Positions 10,917-22,110 of a DNA stretch of 64,000 nt are shown in pieces. The first letter of the stretch is position 1, and each line of letters starts with the position of its first letter. The translations under genes and the position numbers were made by a program. Origin of the DNA: Sisyra terminalis (Eukaryota; Arthropoda; Insecta; Neuroptera; Sisyridae); assembly GCA_958496175.1 (NCBI GenBank), contig OY292277.1:42295050-42359049 (forward strand). Reading direction: 5' to 3'. Under the pieces are notes generated by a model that ran no database searches, was not told the DNA's origin, and worked only from the letters and a program-made list of their open reading frames with translations.

Positions 10917-11351
10917 GAAGAAAAGTTAGAGCAAGATAAAAAAATACTTGGTAAAAAAGGAATTTAGAGGTCACTTCTTGGAAAATTGATACTTATTTAG
11001 TGAAAATGATAGCAGAAAATCTGTAGAAAAAGGAAAATAGAGGGAATTAACGTTTAGCGAAACAAAATTTGTGGATTCCATGGAGGGTAAGAAAAACACA
11101 TGTTTCTTTCGTAGGAGTAAGAGTAAGTGATTCGATAAAATGTAACAATAATCCACAAGGTCTTCCACCACTTCAGTACAACAATTCGGTAATCACCCGG
11201 GTTTTCTTTTCCCTGCGAATTGTCCTAGTATCATTAATTTTTCCGTGGTATTGAGGTGCGCAATTTATCCGAAAAACCGAGGAATTTACCATACGTCAGT
11301 GAAGAGAGTTGGTTACTCCATAAGTTTACTTCATTTAATGTAAGATATTGC

Positions 11352-11592
11352 CAAGTGGATCTATTTATCACTTGTTCCTGAAATTCTAGTACTACTACCT
11401 ATTTTATTGTGAAGTATTTACTAATAGATACTTAATAGATTTCGGGAGTTTTCTTTCCAAAACTATCATTTTTTTGTAGCAATGAAAATTTGGAATAGAT
11501 GTTCTTGAATATAAGTAACTTGTTAGTAAATACTTCACAATGAAATAGTTGTACAAAAATTTCAGGACCAAGTAGTCAATAGGTCCACTTGA
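11352..11592. mobile_element. Foldback MITE, ~240 bp
   Basis: Arms of about 70 bp: 11352-11423 and 11523-11592 are reverse complements, both containing AAGTGGA..CTATT, TCCTGAAATT and TTGTGAAGTATTTACTAA. The ~100-bp centre has no ORF. No clear duplication of the flanks is seen. Confidence 0.68.
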
Positions 11593-11599
11593 CGTTTAT

Positions 11600-12280
11600 G
11601 GTCCAAAGATTTTCTTCGCTAGCATATGAACAAATCTTCGGGTATTTCAGACATATTGGAGACCTCAATACTACGGAAAAACGTGTGGATTAGAATATTA
11701 CGCCCGCAATGCAGCAATCAAAAGAGCTTAATCGCTGTAAAAGGACCGTTCACCTGGTCCTAAAAAATTTAGAACATCCCAAGTGACAATAATATTAATC
11801 ACCATATATAGCCAATGATGTTAGGATTAAGAAGAAGATATAAAATATTTAATCAAAACAAATTTTGGCTCGAAAACCTTGAAAAATAACACACCAAGAG
11901 CTTATCGAATCAACGATAAGAAAAAAAATCCTCTCTGTATTTCTTAAGATGGGCATTTCTTAAGAAAAACAAACTAGGGTAATGAACGCCAGCACTTAAT
12001 GGCAAATAGGAGCTGTTTTTCTCTTCATGGATATCTAAATTTTTGTAGTTTTAAACCAAAATAACTACATTTCGGAATTATAAAATAAAAATTGGCAACT
12101 TTTCTGGAAAAAATACTCTGAAAACTGAAAAAAAAACTCCTGGCATTTGATTGAACTGAGGCCAAGAACCACTTCCATAAAATCATACCAGATGTACCAA
12201 TTTAATAAACGTTTTATGTTCCCACAGGAGCCGTAAAAGACAAAGAAAAAAATTATTAAGCAATAGAGCGTTATAAGGGT
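11600..12280. other. Nothing recognised
   Basis: AT-rich DNA with one small perfect stem, AGGACC/GGTCCT, around 11740-11762. No ORF or element end can be supported. Confidence 0.35.
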
Positions 12281-12281
12281 T

Positions 12282-12675
12282 ACCTTAAAATAAATCTATA
12301 ATGATTTTTTATATTAGTTTAAAAAAACATACATTTTCAATTATATCCATGAAGCCATGATTATTTTTTCAACTCTCAGTTATATTTAGGAAGTTCATAT
12401 CCTTATTTTTCTAATATAATATTTTGTAGGTATCCTTTTGTAAGGCAATCGTTAGTTCTTTAAAATCAAATTTTATCCTAATCAGTTCAGCCGCTCTTGA
12501 GTTACAAGAAGATAAAAGTATATACAATAGGATTCCAAAAAATATTACGATACAAAAATAACTTCCTAAATATGACAGAGAGATGAAAAAATAATCTTGG
12601 CTACTTAAGATATTACTGAAAATGTATTCAGAAACTAATATAAATGATCATTACAGATTTATTTCAATTGGTAAG
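12282..12675. mobile_element. Foldback element, ~395 bp
   Basis: Left arm 12282-12396 and right arm about 12560-12675 are inverted copies: AAATAAATCTATAATGAT against ATCATTACAGATTTATTT at the outside, ATATTTAGGAAGTT against AACTTCCTAAATAT at the inside. The centre contains TCCTAATCAGTTCAGCCG and TTGAGTTACA, wording common in non-coding parts of insect transposons. No coding capacity. Confidence 0.68.
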
Positions 12676-12679
12676 ATAT

Positions 12680-14960
12680 CTTTCCGCTTCTGAAAATAAT
12701 GTTTTGGAAAAATTGGCAAATTATTGAAATTCAAATGTCTCCCTAGAATTCTGCATATTATTTATTTCCAAAACAGCAGTGGTATATTACGTTTAATCCA
12801 TGAGACATTTCATTCCGGAAATGATATGAGATTTTTGAACCAATCTACCATTTGAATAATTATATGTGAATATAAATTAGCAACTTATATTATTATCTGA
12901 ATCTTTCAACAAAATATAGTCGCTAGGGTTTCAAAAGTATATCTACATATCTATAAGTTCATACGTAAGTCGTAAACATCCCAATTTGAAATTGGGGCTA
13001 AAAATATCCATCCTTTTATTTTTTTCTTTCTACCATCAAGTAATTAAAGATTGTAGACATTTCTACAACTTGATTACTAAACCAACTAGCAACGAAAATT
13101 AAAATAGGATTATAAATGGTAGATACAAAGATATCTCATTAGACTAGAATAATTAACTATTATATCCCCAAATCAAGACTATTTTCATGTTGAACATCCA
13201 CTTTATGTAAAACCAAAGACAAAAATTGTTTATGGTAATTTAATGAAACATTTTAGCTCGAAATCTGATCATCTACATACTAATTAAATTCGTACCAATT
13301 CCAACCAAAACTCCAAGACAATTATTGTTTCCACAAACCCGAAACACTACAATGCTAATTTACCCATTTTTAATTACATGGGCTTAAATTTTTAATTTGC
13401 TTATCACCACCATCATCATCTACCAATCCATCAAAACTAAAATCTCTTCATTTTTCATGATATCAATCTCTTTTTGAAGGGTCACAAAAATCGCAGTTTA
13501 GACCAATTTAAAGCTCATATTGTCAAGGAATTTTATTTTTTTTATAAACGAGCGGCAATCGTTAGCACACATTTATAAATGTATCCCAATGGAGCAATTC
13601 CTGGCCCTAAGCTCAAGCATTTCAAGCGTGACTGAGGTTTTTATTATCATCTATTAACTTCGCCGTAACCTTCACTCGTCCTTATATGAATATGGTGGAG
13701 TCAAAAACCTCTTTAAATGTATGATAATAGCTCTATAATATAAAATTGCATTAAAAGAATAAACGTATAAAAAATTTAATTATAATTTCCGTTTATTTAT
13801 TTTACAAAACATAGGGAAAAATCAGACAAGGAAATTTAAATAATTCAAATAAATAATACAAGCATACATATGTACAGTAGGTACTCGTATTTGTTGGCTT
13901 CCCAACCATACCATATCTGTGTTCGATTTTCAAATACATAATTCTGGGTCCATTCTAGGAAATTGGTAATAAAAACCTTTAATTATATTTTACCATAAAA
14001 GAATATATTAAAACGAGCGATAAAATGATTTATGTGAATAAGACAATTATTTTAAATTAAATATGTTGTTTTTGTTTCTCGAACAATGTTTTCATACTTG
14101 TAATTTTGGGAATTTAACAAATTATCTTTGGAATAATTAATGTGAGGTTTCCTGTTGAAAAATGACATAAAAATATTTTTATTTTCAACAGAACATACAT
14201 CCTCGACTAATTAAAACTGGAACTATGACATTGTTTCTAATTCTATAAAAGTAAAAGGGAATTTTTTTTCGTTGAAAATTAAGTGTTTTAATTAAAATGA
14301 TTCGATTTGGTTTGTTGGATGGTTTTGAATTTTTCCGGCTTATGTAATATTCTCAATACTATTAGAAGTATTGGAAGGTTTGTCTAATTACGGTCGTTTA
14401 ATTTATGGTCAATTTGTTGAACTGATGATGCATTGGATGCATTTGGTTAAGTTGAATGTTTTATGTTGAAACCAATAATTAGTAATAATTAATGCATTTC
14501 GGTTTTTACTTTTACACACTTAGTTTTGATGAATTTAATTAGAAAATATTTTTTAATTTTTCTTAAGTCATTACTTATTTTGTAGATAATTAAGATCGGT
14601 TGTTTTCGTCAATTTTTGTAAGTGAACTCTTAAAAAAATTTCGGTACTATTCTTAAATATAGATTTCACTTTTTTATATTTAATACGGCAAGGATGCCTT
14701 CATTTTGGTTAGTAAAATGCATGCGGCTTTTTAAGAGTTTCATTGCATATGTAAAAAACAGTACAAAATTATAATAGGCATAAAACAATTTGCCAGAGTT
14801 AATAAAAAGTTTCTATAAATCTAATCTAATTTAATGACATAAACATTATTTTCTTTTAAAATATTCCAATAAATTATATTGGTACTTTGATTCGGAGAAA
14901 GTAATCCTCTGAGATGAGGAAAATTGTTTTTCTAAAGTGGTATACATAATATGTCATGCG
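12680..14960. other. AT-rich DNA, nothing bounded
   Basis: No ORF, transposon end or RNA gene is supported. A small CpG-containing stretch at 13540-13690 is the only compositional departure. Confidence 0.35.
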
Positions 14961-14967
14961 CCAATAT

Positions 14968-15700
14968 ACTGAAAAAGCGTTTCATCCATTAAAGTGGTAA
15001 AATCCATAACTTTTTTATACAAATGGTCCAGCCTTAAAGATAATTTCTTTTTAGGATTATAATTATTAAATACAAATATATTTTGTATCGCACAACTCAT
15101 TTTGTGGAATGGACTGCGTTTTTTAACATTCCGCGGAATGGGTTGTGAGACACCAAACATATTTGTGTCTAATACTTCTTTTCTCTCAATACTTGAGAAT
15201 TGCCACACCAAAAGAATTAAACGACATATATTCGTAAAAAAAATATGCTCTACAAATATGTCTAATTGTAAATTTTTTTCAGTCCAACCGTTTTCTTTTA
15301 ATCGAGCCTTAAACATTGATCTTTTCATTACGATTTGATTCTTTAACTTTGAACTTTTATAATAAATGAAAAATTGATATTCAGAGCAAAATTTTTATAT
15401 ATTCTTGAATTTAATGTTCTACAAAAAAGACGTGTTACTCTTTTTTGATAAATTAACTTAATTTAAAGTTAATGTTGATTTATTGGGTTGAATAATATTA
15501 AGAGAAGTAAATTTACAAATATATTTGGATTCCCCAATCCATTCTGCGGAATGTCACGCAGTCCATTCCACAGAATGGGTTGTGGATACCAAATATATTT
15601 GTATCTCATACTTTTAATCTAAAAAAGCACTTAACTTTAAAACTGAACCGTTTGAATAAAAAGGTTATGGATTATACTGATCTATAAGATGAAACAATTT
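14968..15700. mobile_element. Foldback element with GGAATG/CATTCC blocks
   Basis: About 14968-15200 and 15505-15700 are inverted copies. Each carries CAGTCCATTCCACA..ATG or its complement, a CATTCCGC.GAATGG block, an AAATATATTTGTAT segment and GTTATGGATT. The arms are GC-richer than the centre. A 124-codon minus frame (14954-15328) runs through the left arm; it matches no family and is best explained by the repeat. Confidence 0.58.
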
Positions 15701-16004
15701 CTAAACGATTTGCTCAATAAAAAAGCTTCGATATTTTTTTCAAAATTCTTACATAAGAGTTATTATTTTTTTGAAGTCTACAAGGTTTGATTGAAACTTT
15801 TAAACTTGAAATTTGTTTAGTATTTGACCGATAAAAAATGAAGTATAAGGAATTATAGTAATAGCTGTAACTTATAATTACAAATTATACAAATAACATT
15901 TCGAACACTGCTTTATACTTCAACGTTAGGTATTTAGAAACATTAATGATTCTTATTTTCTGGATACTTTTTAATATTTGATGTTTTTATTAAATTTTTT
16001 GTAC

Positions 16005-16038
16005 TAGGTTTCGCTACTTTCGCAGCTTCTTCAGGTAC
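16005..16038 (-). ncRNA. Hammerhead-like motif, gamma left copy
   Basis: On the minus strand: CTGAAGA (16034-16028), A, GCTGC, loop GAAA, GTAGC, GAAAC (16012-16008), then CTA and GTAC. GTAC also precedes the core, so a 4-bp stem I can form. It differs from the right copy at the base after GAAAC. Confidence 0.45.
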
Positions 16039-16308
16039 TACAAACAGACAGTAACAATATTACATAATTGATACAATAAATGCACTTAAACACAAAATAC
16101 ACTTAATAAAATACCTCAATTACAAACATCAAATTTTTAAATCCATGTAAAATAATCTTTCTCGTAATAATTCAATAAGTTTAAAATAAGATTATTTTAC
16201 ATGGATTTAAAAATTTAATGTTTGTAATTGAGGTATTTTATTAAGTGTATTTTGTGTTTAAGTGCATTTATTGTATCAATTATGTAATATTGTTACTGTC
16301 TGTTTGTA

Positions 16309-16343
16309 GTACCTGAAGAAGCTGCGAAAGTAGCGAAACGTAG
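16309..16343 (+). ncRNA. Hammerhead-like motif, gamma right copy
   Basis: CTGAAGA (16313-16319), A, GCTGC (16321-16325), loop GAAA, GTAGC (16330-16334), GAAAC (16335-16339), GTA, then GTAC. Upstream GTAC (16309-16312) pairs with downstream GTAC. Stem II has four Watson-Crick pairs plus one G-U. Confidence 0.5.
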
Positions 16344-16842
16344 TACAAAAAATTTAATAAAAACATCAAATATTAAAAAGTATCCAGAAAATAAGAATCA
16401 TTAATGCATAATAAAACCATGGATAAAAATTCCAACAAAGTATTTAGAAACCATCTCTTAATTCATCAATGGATGCATAGAAAAACATCTTATAATTATT
16501 TTCCCCAACATATAGGGATCAATTTCAACAAATTTATTTCTCAAAACATGAATTTCTGTGGGAAATCAAAAACCTAAAGCACATTTGATTATTATCCATA
16601 TCTTATTCTTAAATTAAATATATTTTATTTAGGATGAATATCAAAATTGGAATACTTAAAGAATAAAATAAAAGCTTTTTTACGAACTTGATTTTTTGAA
16701 CTACTAGCTATCAAACATAGGCTAGTTAAACCAAATTTTGAATATTTAACCTGAAAACTACAAAATTGTTATTACTTCAACTAATCAAAAATAATAAGTA
16801 CTAAATAAACACTACTTAAAGATTTACAATGTAAAGAACCAG

Positions 16843-17060
16843 GTATTTTCACATCTTGATAGTGAAATTTATCAATTAGATAAAATTTTATCCGAAGAAT
16901 AAAATAAACATACGTATTTTCACTTGAAAATAGAGATAAGTGTTAGATAAATGTGCAGAACTTACCTATCAGATTACTTTGTATCTTTTATATAGTTATC
17001 TTAAGGATATGGTCTATAAATCCATGAGTAAAATACTGGCTTTAAAAGTAAAAAAAAATG
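16843..17060 (+). repeat. Interspersed repeat R1, without MITE
   Basis: This stretch is similar to 24838-25320, including ATAAAATTTTATCCGAAGAA/ATAAAATTTACCCGGAGGAT, ACGTATTT, ATAAATGT.CAG and TATCTTAAGGATATGG. At 24969 a hAT MITE interrupts the repeat; here the corresponding place (about 16968-16982, CCTATCAGATTAC) is uninterrupted and acts as an empty site. Confidence 0.6.
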
Positions 17061-17064
17061 GGCC

Positions 17065-19470
17065 ATACTTATTTAGTGGAAAATTGGGTAACATGTTACA
17101 TTAGCCATAAATAAAAAATCAAACACTTGGATGTTTTTCTTCAGAAATCATTTTAATTTTTAAATTTAACTCTTACGTGTTTACGAAATATTTTTTTTTT
17201 GCTAAGCAATGTACTAAAATAGAACATTTTACCACATAACAGAAAAAAAAACTTTTATCTGTTCACGTAAAAACAGAACATATATGTACAGCCATTGAGC
17301 TAATTTTGTATGGATAAAGAGTATAGAGATAGACATCATGCGAAAATTTATACTCTTAAGTCAAATTAAGCACTTTGCCTGGGCAATTAATATGTATTCC
17401 TCCCATCTATGCCGATTTCTAATTAGACGACTTAAGTGTAGTTATTCAGTGACAACTACTCATAAATGACAAAAAATGTCATAAATTTAAAATGATGGAC
17501 TTCGTCACCTTAACCATGACATAAAGATGTGAAAAAAAAAATCAAAAATTGAATAGTTTTTATGAAATGTATATAAAAAAAAATGAGAAACGAATCTGAA
17601 GAAAATTAACACGCTGTAATGTTCGATCGTTTCACCCCTTTTATTACCTTAATAAGTAATAAAACTAGTGTATGACATCCGAAAAAAATCCACTTGTATC
17701 ACAAAAAATTAATATAATTATTTTTCCTTATATAGATTTTAATGTTTAAAAACTTTTCAAGTAACAAGGGTAACTTTTTTTTACATAAGTACTGAAGAAC
17801 TAACAATTTAAAGTCTGTAAGTCCATTTGTAAGGGAAAAGGAAAATTAAATTACATGTAGAGTTTGAGAATAAGTTCTTTGAAACCGCTAAAATATATAT
17901 GTAGGATATATTATATTCTGATTTTGAAAATAAAATAATATGGTGCACTCCAAAAAGCACACTTTTGGGTAAATTTAGTGTTAAATTGGGGCATATGTTG
18001 ATCTTAATCGTCTATTGGGTTTTACTAAAAATTAAGTCTTACTAAAAGTTAAGCAGCACAAATATTTTGCCCAAATGGTAAAATTTCGAATATTTTAAAG
18101 TTGGAATATGCTTAATTCATTTTTCGCCAAAATTTCCTTAGTACATTTGTAAGGTATGAAGTAAATCCATGAGCTAATCTTATTTTTCTCCCATGAAAAA
18201 TGATCCATGGATGGCCCTGCAGAAGCATGCTTAGTTAAATAATTATACATGTTTGGGCCATGAATGGTCATGCGATATTCCCAAAAATAATAGGTAATTC
18301 ATGACTTTTAATTTTAATTTTTCCCAGAAAATTTTAATCATTCAAGCTCATACTCATGTTTTTCTTTAAGAACTAGATTGAAATTAAGTTTATTCCAACC
18401 AAAAATTGACCCCAAAGACTAAAAGTGATTATTATTTGGTTGATATTTGTGGACTACAAAATCATAAAGTCAAAATTTGGTGTTTTTTTTATCGTAGAAA
18501 ATTTCACAAATTACAATATTTTACATTTAATTTCGTTGTCATATGACGATATTTTCTCTATTATATGTCATAATAAATTTACTTTTTTCCATATAAGTGG
18601 ATTATGAGCATTTTTTCCCAAAAATCAAAACATTTAAGTCTTCCTACACACATTGTGTTCTACTAAAATTTACTCCATTTTATCACAAACTTTCCAAATT
18701 CCACCTAAGAAAGCAATCAAATATGTGGAAAGTAGCTCCAATAAATTTATCTCAATTTTGTGTTTTTACTATCAAAAATAAAACCTTTGGTTGATTTTAT
18801 AGTTCTTAGATGTATTAAAACTTCCAACTTTCTGATTTTTATTACTAATTTTTAGCCAAAATTAGTGCCGTATTAGTGTTAAACACCTGTTATCTGCATG
18901 GGGTTTTCTTGTTGTCAAATTCCTATTTTCAAGAGGTATTACGTCTTAGGATTTCATTTTACCTTAACAACTTAGTAAATTAAAAAATAGTGTAATTAAT
19001 TTTGTAATTAGCACGCGATTTGATAATAAAAATGCATGTGTTCAATGATTTAATTAATTAAATTGTCAGTAAAAGCATTTGTCATATTTATGTTTTTATC
19101 ATAGATATTTTCGATAGCCAAGCCTTTATCAACATGGCTTGTGGCTTTTTTTCGTTTCTTCGAATTGATGTCGTTATTATTATTCATGCACTGTCATTTG
19201 TAGTTATTAATTTATTTTTCCATTAAATTATTAAAAGACAAAAATCATATAGTGGACGAACGGATAGAAAGAATGGATTGTTTGTCTATTGCTTGTCTTG
19301 TGAGTTTTAAGAATGAAAAATCAAATTAATTACTCAACGGATGTGACCTGGATAGACGAAGTTGACAGGAGGGAAAGTTGCCCAGTCACTAGACAGAAGG
19401 AAATGTAAAGGGCTGTTGGTTGGATGAGGTAAGGGTGGATGATGGGAAAAAAAGCTGCGATGTTTGTGAG
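17065..19470. other. AT-rich DNA, no assigned element
   Basis: Open frames at 18425-18607 and 18597-18794 are short and low in complexity. A phrase at 17065-17100 partly recurs near 17968, hinting at an old repeat. No gene can be supported. Confidence 0.35.
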
Positions 19471-19798
19471 AAGAAATGGATGACATACAGGGGCGGCTCG
19501 TAATAAACATTTTTGGGGGAAATTTTTTTTCCGTGCTTCAAAGAAAATTTGTGACATTTTATTTTCATCTTTTCTGCTCTGGTAATCTCAGTGTTAAAGA
19601 GATTCCAGTGTTCCGGTCGGAAAGATTTATTGTCAAAAATATTGATCATATCTTGGAAATAATCAAAATAGGGAAAAATAAATACTGTCTTATACTACCG
19701 AAGAACTAAAAATAGATCACAAAACAATTCGAGATCATATGCTAAAGATGATTTCCAATAACAGATTTGATATTTGAAATCCACAAGCTTTAACACAA

Positions 19799-19948
19799 TT
19801 TTTATTTAACTGTTATTTACCGTCGGTTTACAACTAAGATCTAAGAACTAAGGTCTTTAGCGACTGTTAATAAAAATTCCTTAGTCAAGAAGTATCGAAA
19901 ATTTGCTCAACACGAGGATCACCTTGACCACTCGGTTACCGGTATTTT
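19799..19948 (-). repeat. tRNA-derived SINE copy, head deleted internally
   Basis: The minus strand gives ACCGAGTGGTCAAGGT, then GATCCTCGTG, TTTTCGATACTTCTTGACT, TTAACAGTCGCTAAAGACC and GACGGTAAATAACAG. About 35 bases between the A-box and B-box regions are missing relative to the 8391 and 20621 copies. Confidence 0.68.
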
Positions 19949-20059
19949 AATTCTATGAATTCCTGACTAAACTTTATATAATCGAACTTTTTCTGATGGC
20001 CTAAGTGGTGACCAAAAATAAACGAATGGGAATTTTTCTATATGATTGATAACATTATA

Positions 20060-20470
20060 TAGATACCATATACCATGAGCTGTTGTCCCATAGTCAAACA
20101 TTTATTTCAGAACTCATTTGCTCAAAAGTTAATCAATTATTAATAACAATAGATCAGCAGAGGCCAAAATAGATCCAAAGAAATGGTGCTTTGTTCCTTC
20201 AGGATAATCTTAAGCTTCACATAACAAATGGCCTGTGAGAAGTTTCAAAAGCTTGGTTGAAAGATTGCTATCCATTCAACTAATAGTTGGGACTTGACAC
20301 CAAACGATTGTCATTTGTTTTACCCATAGGAATCGCACTTGATCCGGTAAAACTAATTTTGGGGGATGCTTGCAAAAATTGGTTACTTTATTATTTCGCC
20401 TATAAGGAAAAGTTTATTTCCAAAAATTGATGTTTAAATAGCGATGAGTAATCAAAAAATTTGATTAGGT
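20060..20470 (+). pseudogene. Mariner transposase relic
   Basis: Fragments in shifting plus frames match the C-terminal half of mariner transposases: LFLQDNLKLHIT (HDNARPH box), LDTKRLSFV in place of LAPSDYHLF, and GDACKNWLLYYFAYKEKF near the end. Several stops and frameshifts separate them. TIRs and the N-terminal half are not seen. Lies between two SINE insertions. Confidence 0.62.
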
Positions 20471-20620
20471 TTTAAGCTTTTCACCTTTTTCATTTATATG
20501 GTCTAATTGTGAATCTAAACCATCCAGGATTCTACTAATAAACTATATATACAGAAAATTTCAGCTGAATAGGAACAGTAGTTTAGAAAGAGTTTAGCCC
20601 TGTACACACAGAAGAATTAT

Positions 20621-20810
20621 GTATTTAAAGATTTTTTTTTATTATTAATCGTTGCTTTATGCTCAGTGGCGAGGTTTTTAACGACTCTAGAGTTAATAAA
20701 AACCTAAAATCAATAAATATTGAAAATTTGCTCGATACGATAATCGAATCCAACACATGCCCATTTAAGAGTGGCCATCTTGACCACTCGGCCACCGATA
20801 GGGTATTTAA
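20621..20810 (-). repeat. Nearly complete SINE with target duplication
   Basis: GTATTTAA repeats at 20621-20628 and 20803-20810. The minus strand in between reads GGTGGCCGAGTGGTCAAGAT (A box), GGATTCGATTATCGTATCGA (B-box region), TTTTCAATATTTATTGATTT, TTAACTCTAGAGTCGTTAAA and a T-rich 3' end on the plus strand. A Leu/Ser-like tRNA head joined to an unrelated body defines the family. Confidence 0.78.
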
Positions 20811-20934
20811 TCGAAATATTTATTAAAGTAGATGTTTAAGATGAAGGTTGAGATCAAAATTTACCGTGATAAGATTAATGAACCATTTGTTTAATGATTA
20901 AAAATATTGGTATATATTTTTGCGATTTTAAAAC

Positions 20935-21293
20935 ATTGGAAAGTTCTAATTGTTAGGACTACGAAATACAAACGACAGAAGAACGAACACTGAATTGCAA
21001 TGTCGTTTATGATATGAGGACACAGTGCAGAGGGCTCTAATATCAACAGTATTTTTGACAGTTTAAATAGTTTCTATTGCTCTTAGCTTAAGTTTGGATT
21101 AATAACAATGGTAATCAGCGAACAACCAATAAAAATTCTGTAAGTCTTAAGTTTTTTAACGATAATGCGCCGCTAATGACCAAAAAAATAACTAAGTCTG
21201 TCTGAGTTTTTGAGATCAAAAGAACTAACAATTTTCCTATCTTATTCGTTCTTCTGTTAACTATTCTTCGTGATTAGAACTTCCAAATGTTCT
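20935..21293. mobile_element. Foldback element, ~360 bp
   Basis: TTGGAAAGTTCTAATTG at the left and GATTAGAACTTCCAAAT at the right are inverted copies; ACAGAAGAACGAA (left) matches TTCGTTCTTCTGT (right). Arms are about 50 bp and diverged. The right edge merges with the LTR-like repeat, so one boundary may belong to that repeat. Confidence 0.42.
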
Positions 21294-21580
21294 AACAATT
21301 AGATTGAAGAGAGAGAGAGAGAGAGAAGACGTTCCAGAACACTCTCCGTGAGATTCTAATGTAGGGTAGATGAAGAGAAGTGTCGAAAAGTATCTGGAAT
21401 AGTCTTGAACTTTTCGGAAGCTGCAAATGAGTACATATATACATAAGGCGAATGACTGTCGCTAGATTCAGTATTGAAAAAGTAACAAGTATCAGTTACG
21501 AAAAAAGTTACGAATAAGTTAACAGTTACAAACGTTAAAAACTTAACAATATATTGAAGAATAAAGCTACTGGTTACATT
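21285..21580 (+). repeat. LTR-like repeat, plus copy
   Basis: Homologous to the minus strand of 50560-50800. Shared blocks are GTTCTAACAAT.AGATTGAAG, AAGACGTT, CGTGAGATTCTAATG, AGGGTAGA and a TATA-like ATATATACATAAGGC followed by GA..GTCGC.AGA. A GA microsatellite occupies 21305-21327. An AATAAA-type signal (GAATAAAGC) lies near 21560. Promoter, polyadenylation signal and near-palindromic start suggest a solo LTR, but TG..CA ends and a duplication are not clear. Confidence 0.45.
21305..21327 (+). repeat. (GA)n microsatellite
   Basis: About eleven GA units within the LTR-like repeat. The 50.7-kb copy has a much shorter GAGA run, so the array probably grew in this copy. Confidence 0.9.
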
Positions 21581-21596
21581 CCAATGTTTACCATTT

Positions 21597-21633
21597 TTGC
21601 AACGGCCACCTTGGCCACTCGTCCACCAGTTGA
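21597..21633 (-). repeat. SINE tRNA-like head fragment
   Basis: Minus strand: ACTGGTGGACGAGTGGCCAA then GGTGGCCGTTGC, the A-box region of the SINE head only. Confidence 0.5.
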
Positions 21634-21733
21634 CGCATTGAAGTTTGTTGAAAATTAGAGTAAATATTTTTAGTTTTTATAAAGGGTGGCATTGCCTCCC
21701 TGGTCTCCTTAACAAGGCGCCACTGATGAAATG

Positions 21734-22110
21734 TTCGTTCACAGTGGTGCAACCTCGCCTAAATCAGGGTGTGTTTTCAAGGCGCTACCTCCACCATCAT
21801 CGCCGCGTATATTTCAACCCTTATTGCGCCTTCACCCCATCGTGATACCCATATTGCACGCAATACTTTGGTGTTTGGCGCCGCATTAGAGAGGCACAAA
21901 TTGTAGCTATTTGCGCCGCAAAAAAGCGTAGTGATGCTTAAACGTGGACTTTTTCATTGAAACAAGTTCAAAGTTATCATTTGTGTTTACAAACCAGTGA
22001 AGACGTTCGGACGGATAGTTTGCGAAGAGGAAATCATTTACTCTGAAACTCGTTTGTGTTTTATGTGTTGTTGATCTTTTCGATAAAACGTACATAAACG
22101 CCAAACAAAC
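21734..22110 (+). other. CpG-rich stretch ending in a splice donor; possible 5' exon
   Basis: Base composition changes sharply here: many GCGCC, CGCCGCG and CGTTCGG words in an AT-rich setting. It ends CCAAACAAAC/GTAAGTGAAA (GT at 22111), a consensus donor. No long frame with a recognised product is present, so a non-coding first exon plus proximal promoter is the likeliest host explanation. An unidentified GC-rich transposon is the alternative, because a hAT-like end abuts it at 21725. Confidence 0.3.

Larger units (their letters stand above)
15930..16451. mobile_element. Inverted twin hammerhead-like insertion (family gamma)
   Basis: Exact 12-bp copies of GTATTTAGAAAC (15930-15941, 16440-16451) flank a 498-bp insertion. 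Its arms, about 15942-16165 and 16185-16405, are near-identical inverted copies; the right arm carries an extra ~34-bp tail ending in CCAACAAA. Each arm holds one hammerhead-like motif, minus in the left and plus in the right. A head-to-head pair with a shared target duplication is known for Penelope-type integrations; membership here is inferred. Confidence 0.68.
19480..21733. mobile_element. Possible old hAT element hosting nested insertions
   Basis: Left end CAGGGGCGGCTCGTAATAA (19488) and right end, read inward on the minus strand, CAGTGGCGCCTTGTTAAGG (to 21725) are similar. Flanks ATGACATA and ATGAAATG (19480-19487, 21726-21733) match at 6 of 8 positions, as for an aged 8-bp duplication. 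Two SINEs, a mariner relic, a foldback and an LTR-like repeat lie inside. No hAT transposase is recognised. The two ends could belong to different copies. Confidence 0.35.

Noticed and set aside
14954..15328. 124-codon minus-strand frame
   Set aside because: It spans one arm of a foldback element; the other arm has a similar but broken frame, and no protein family is recognisable.
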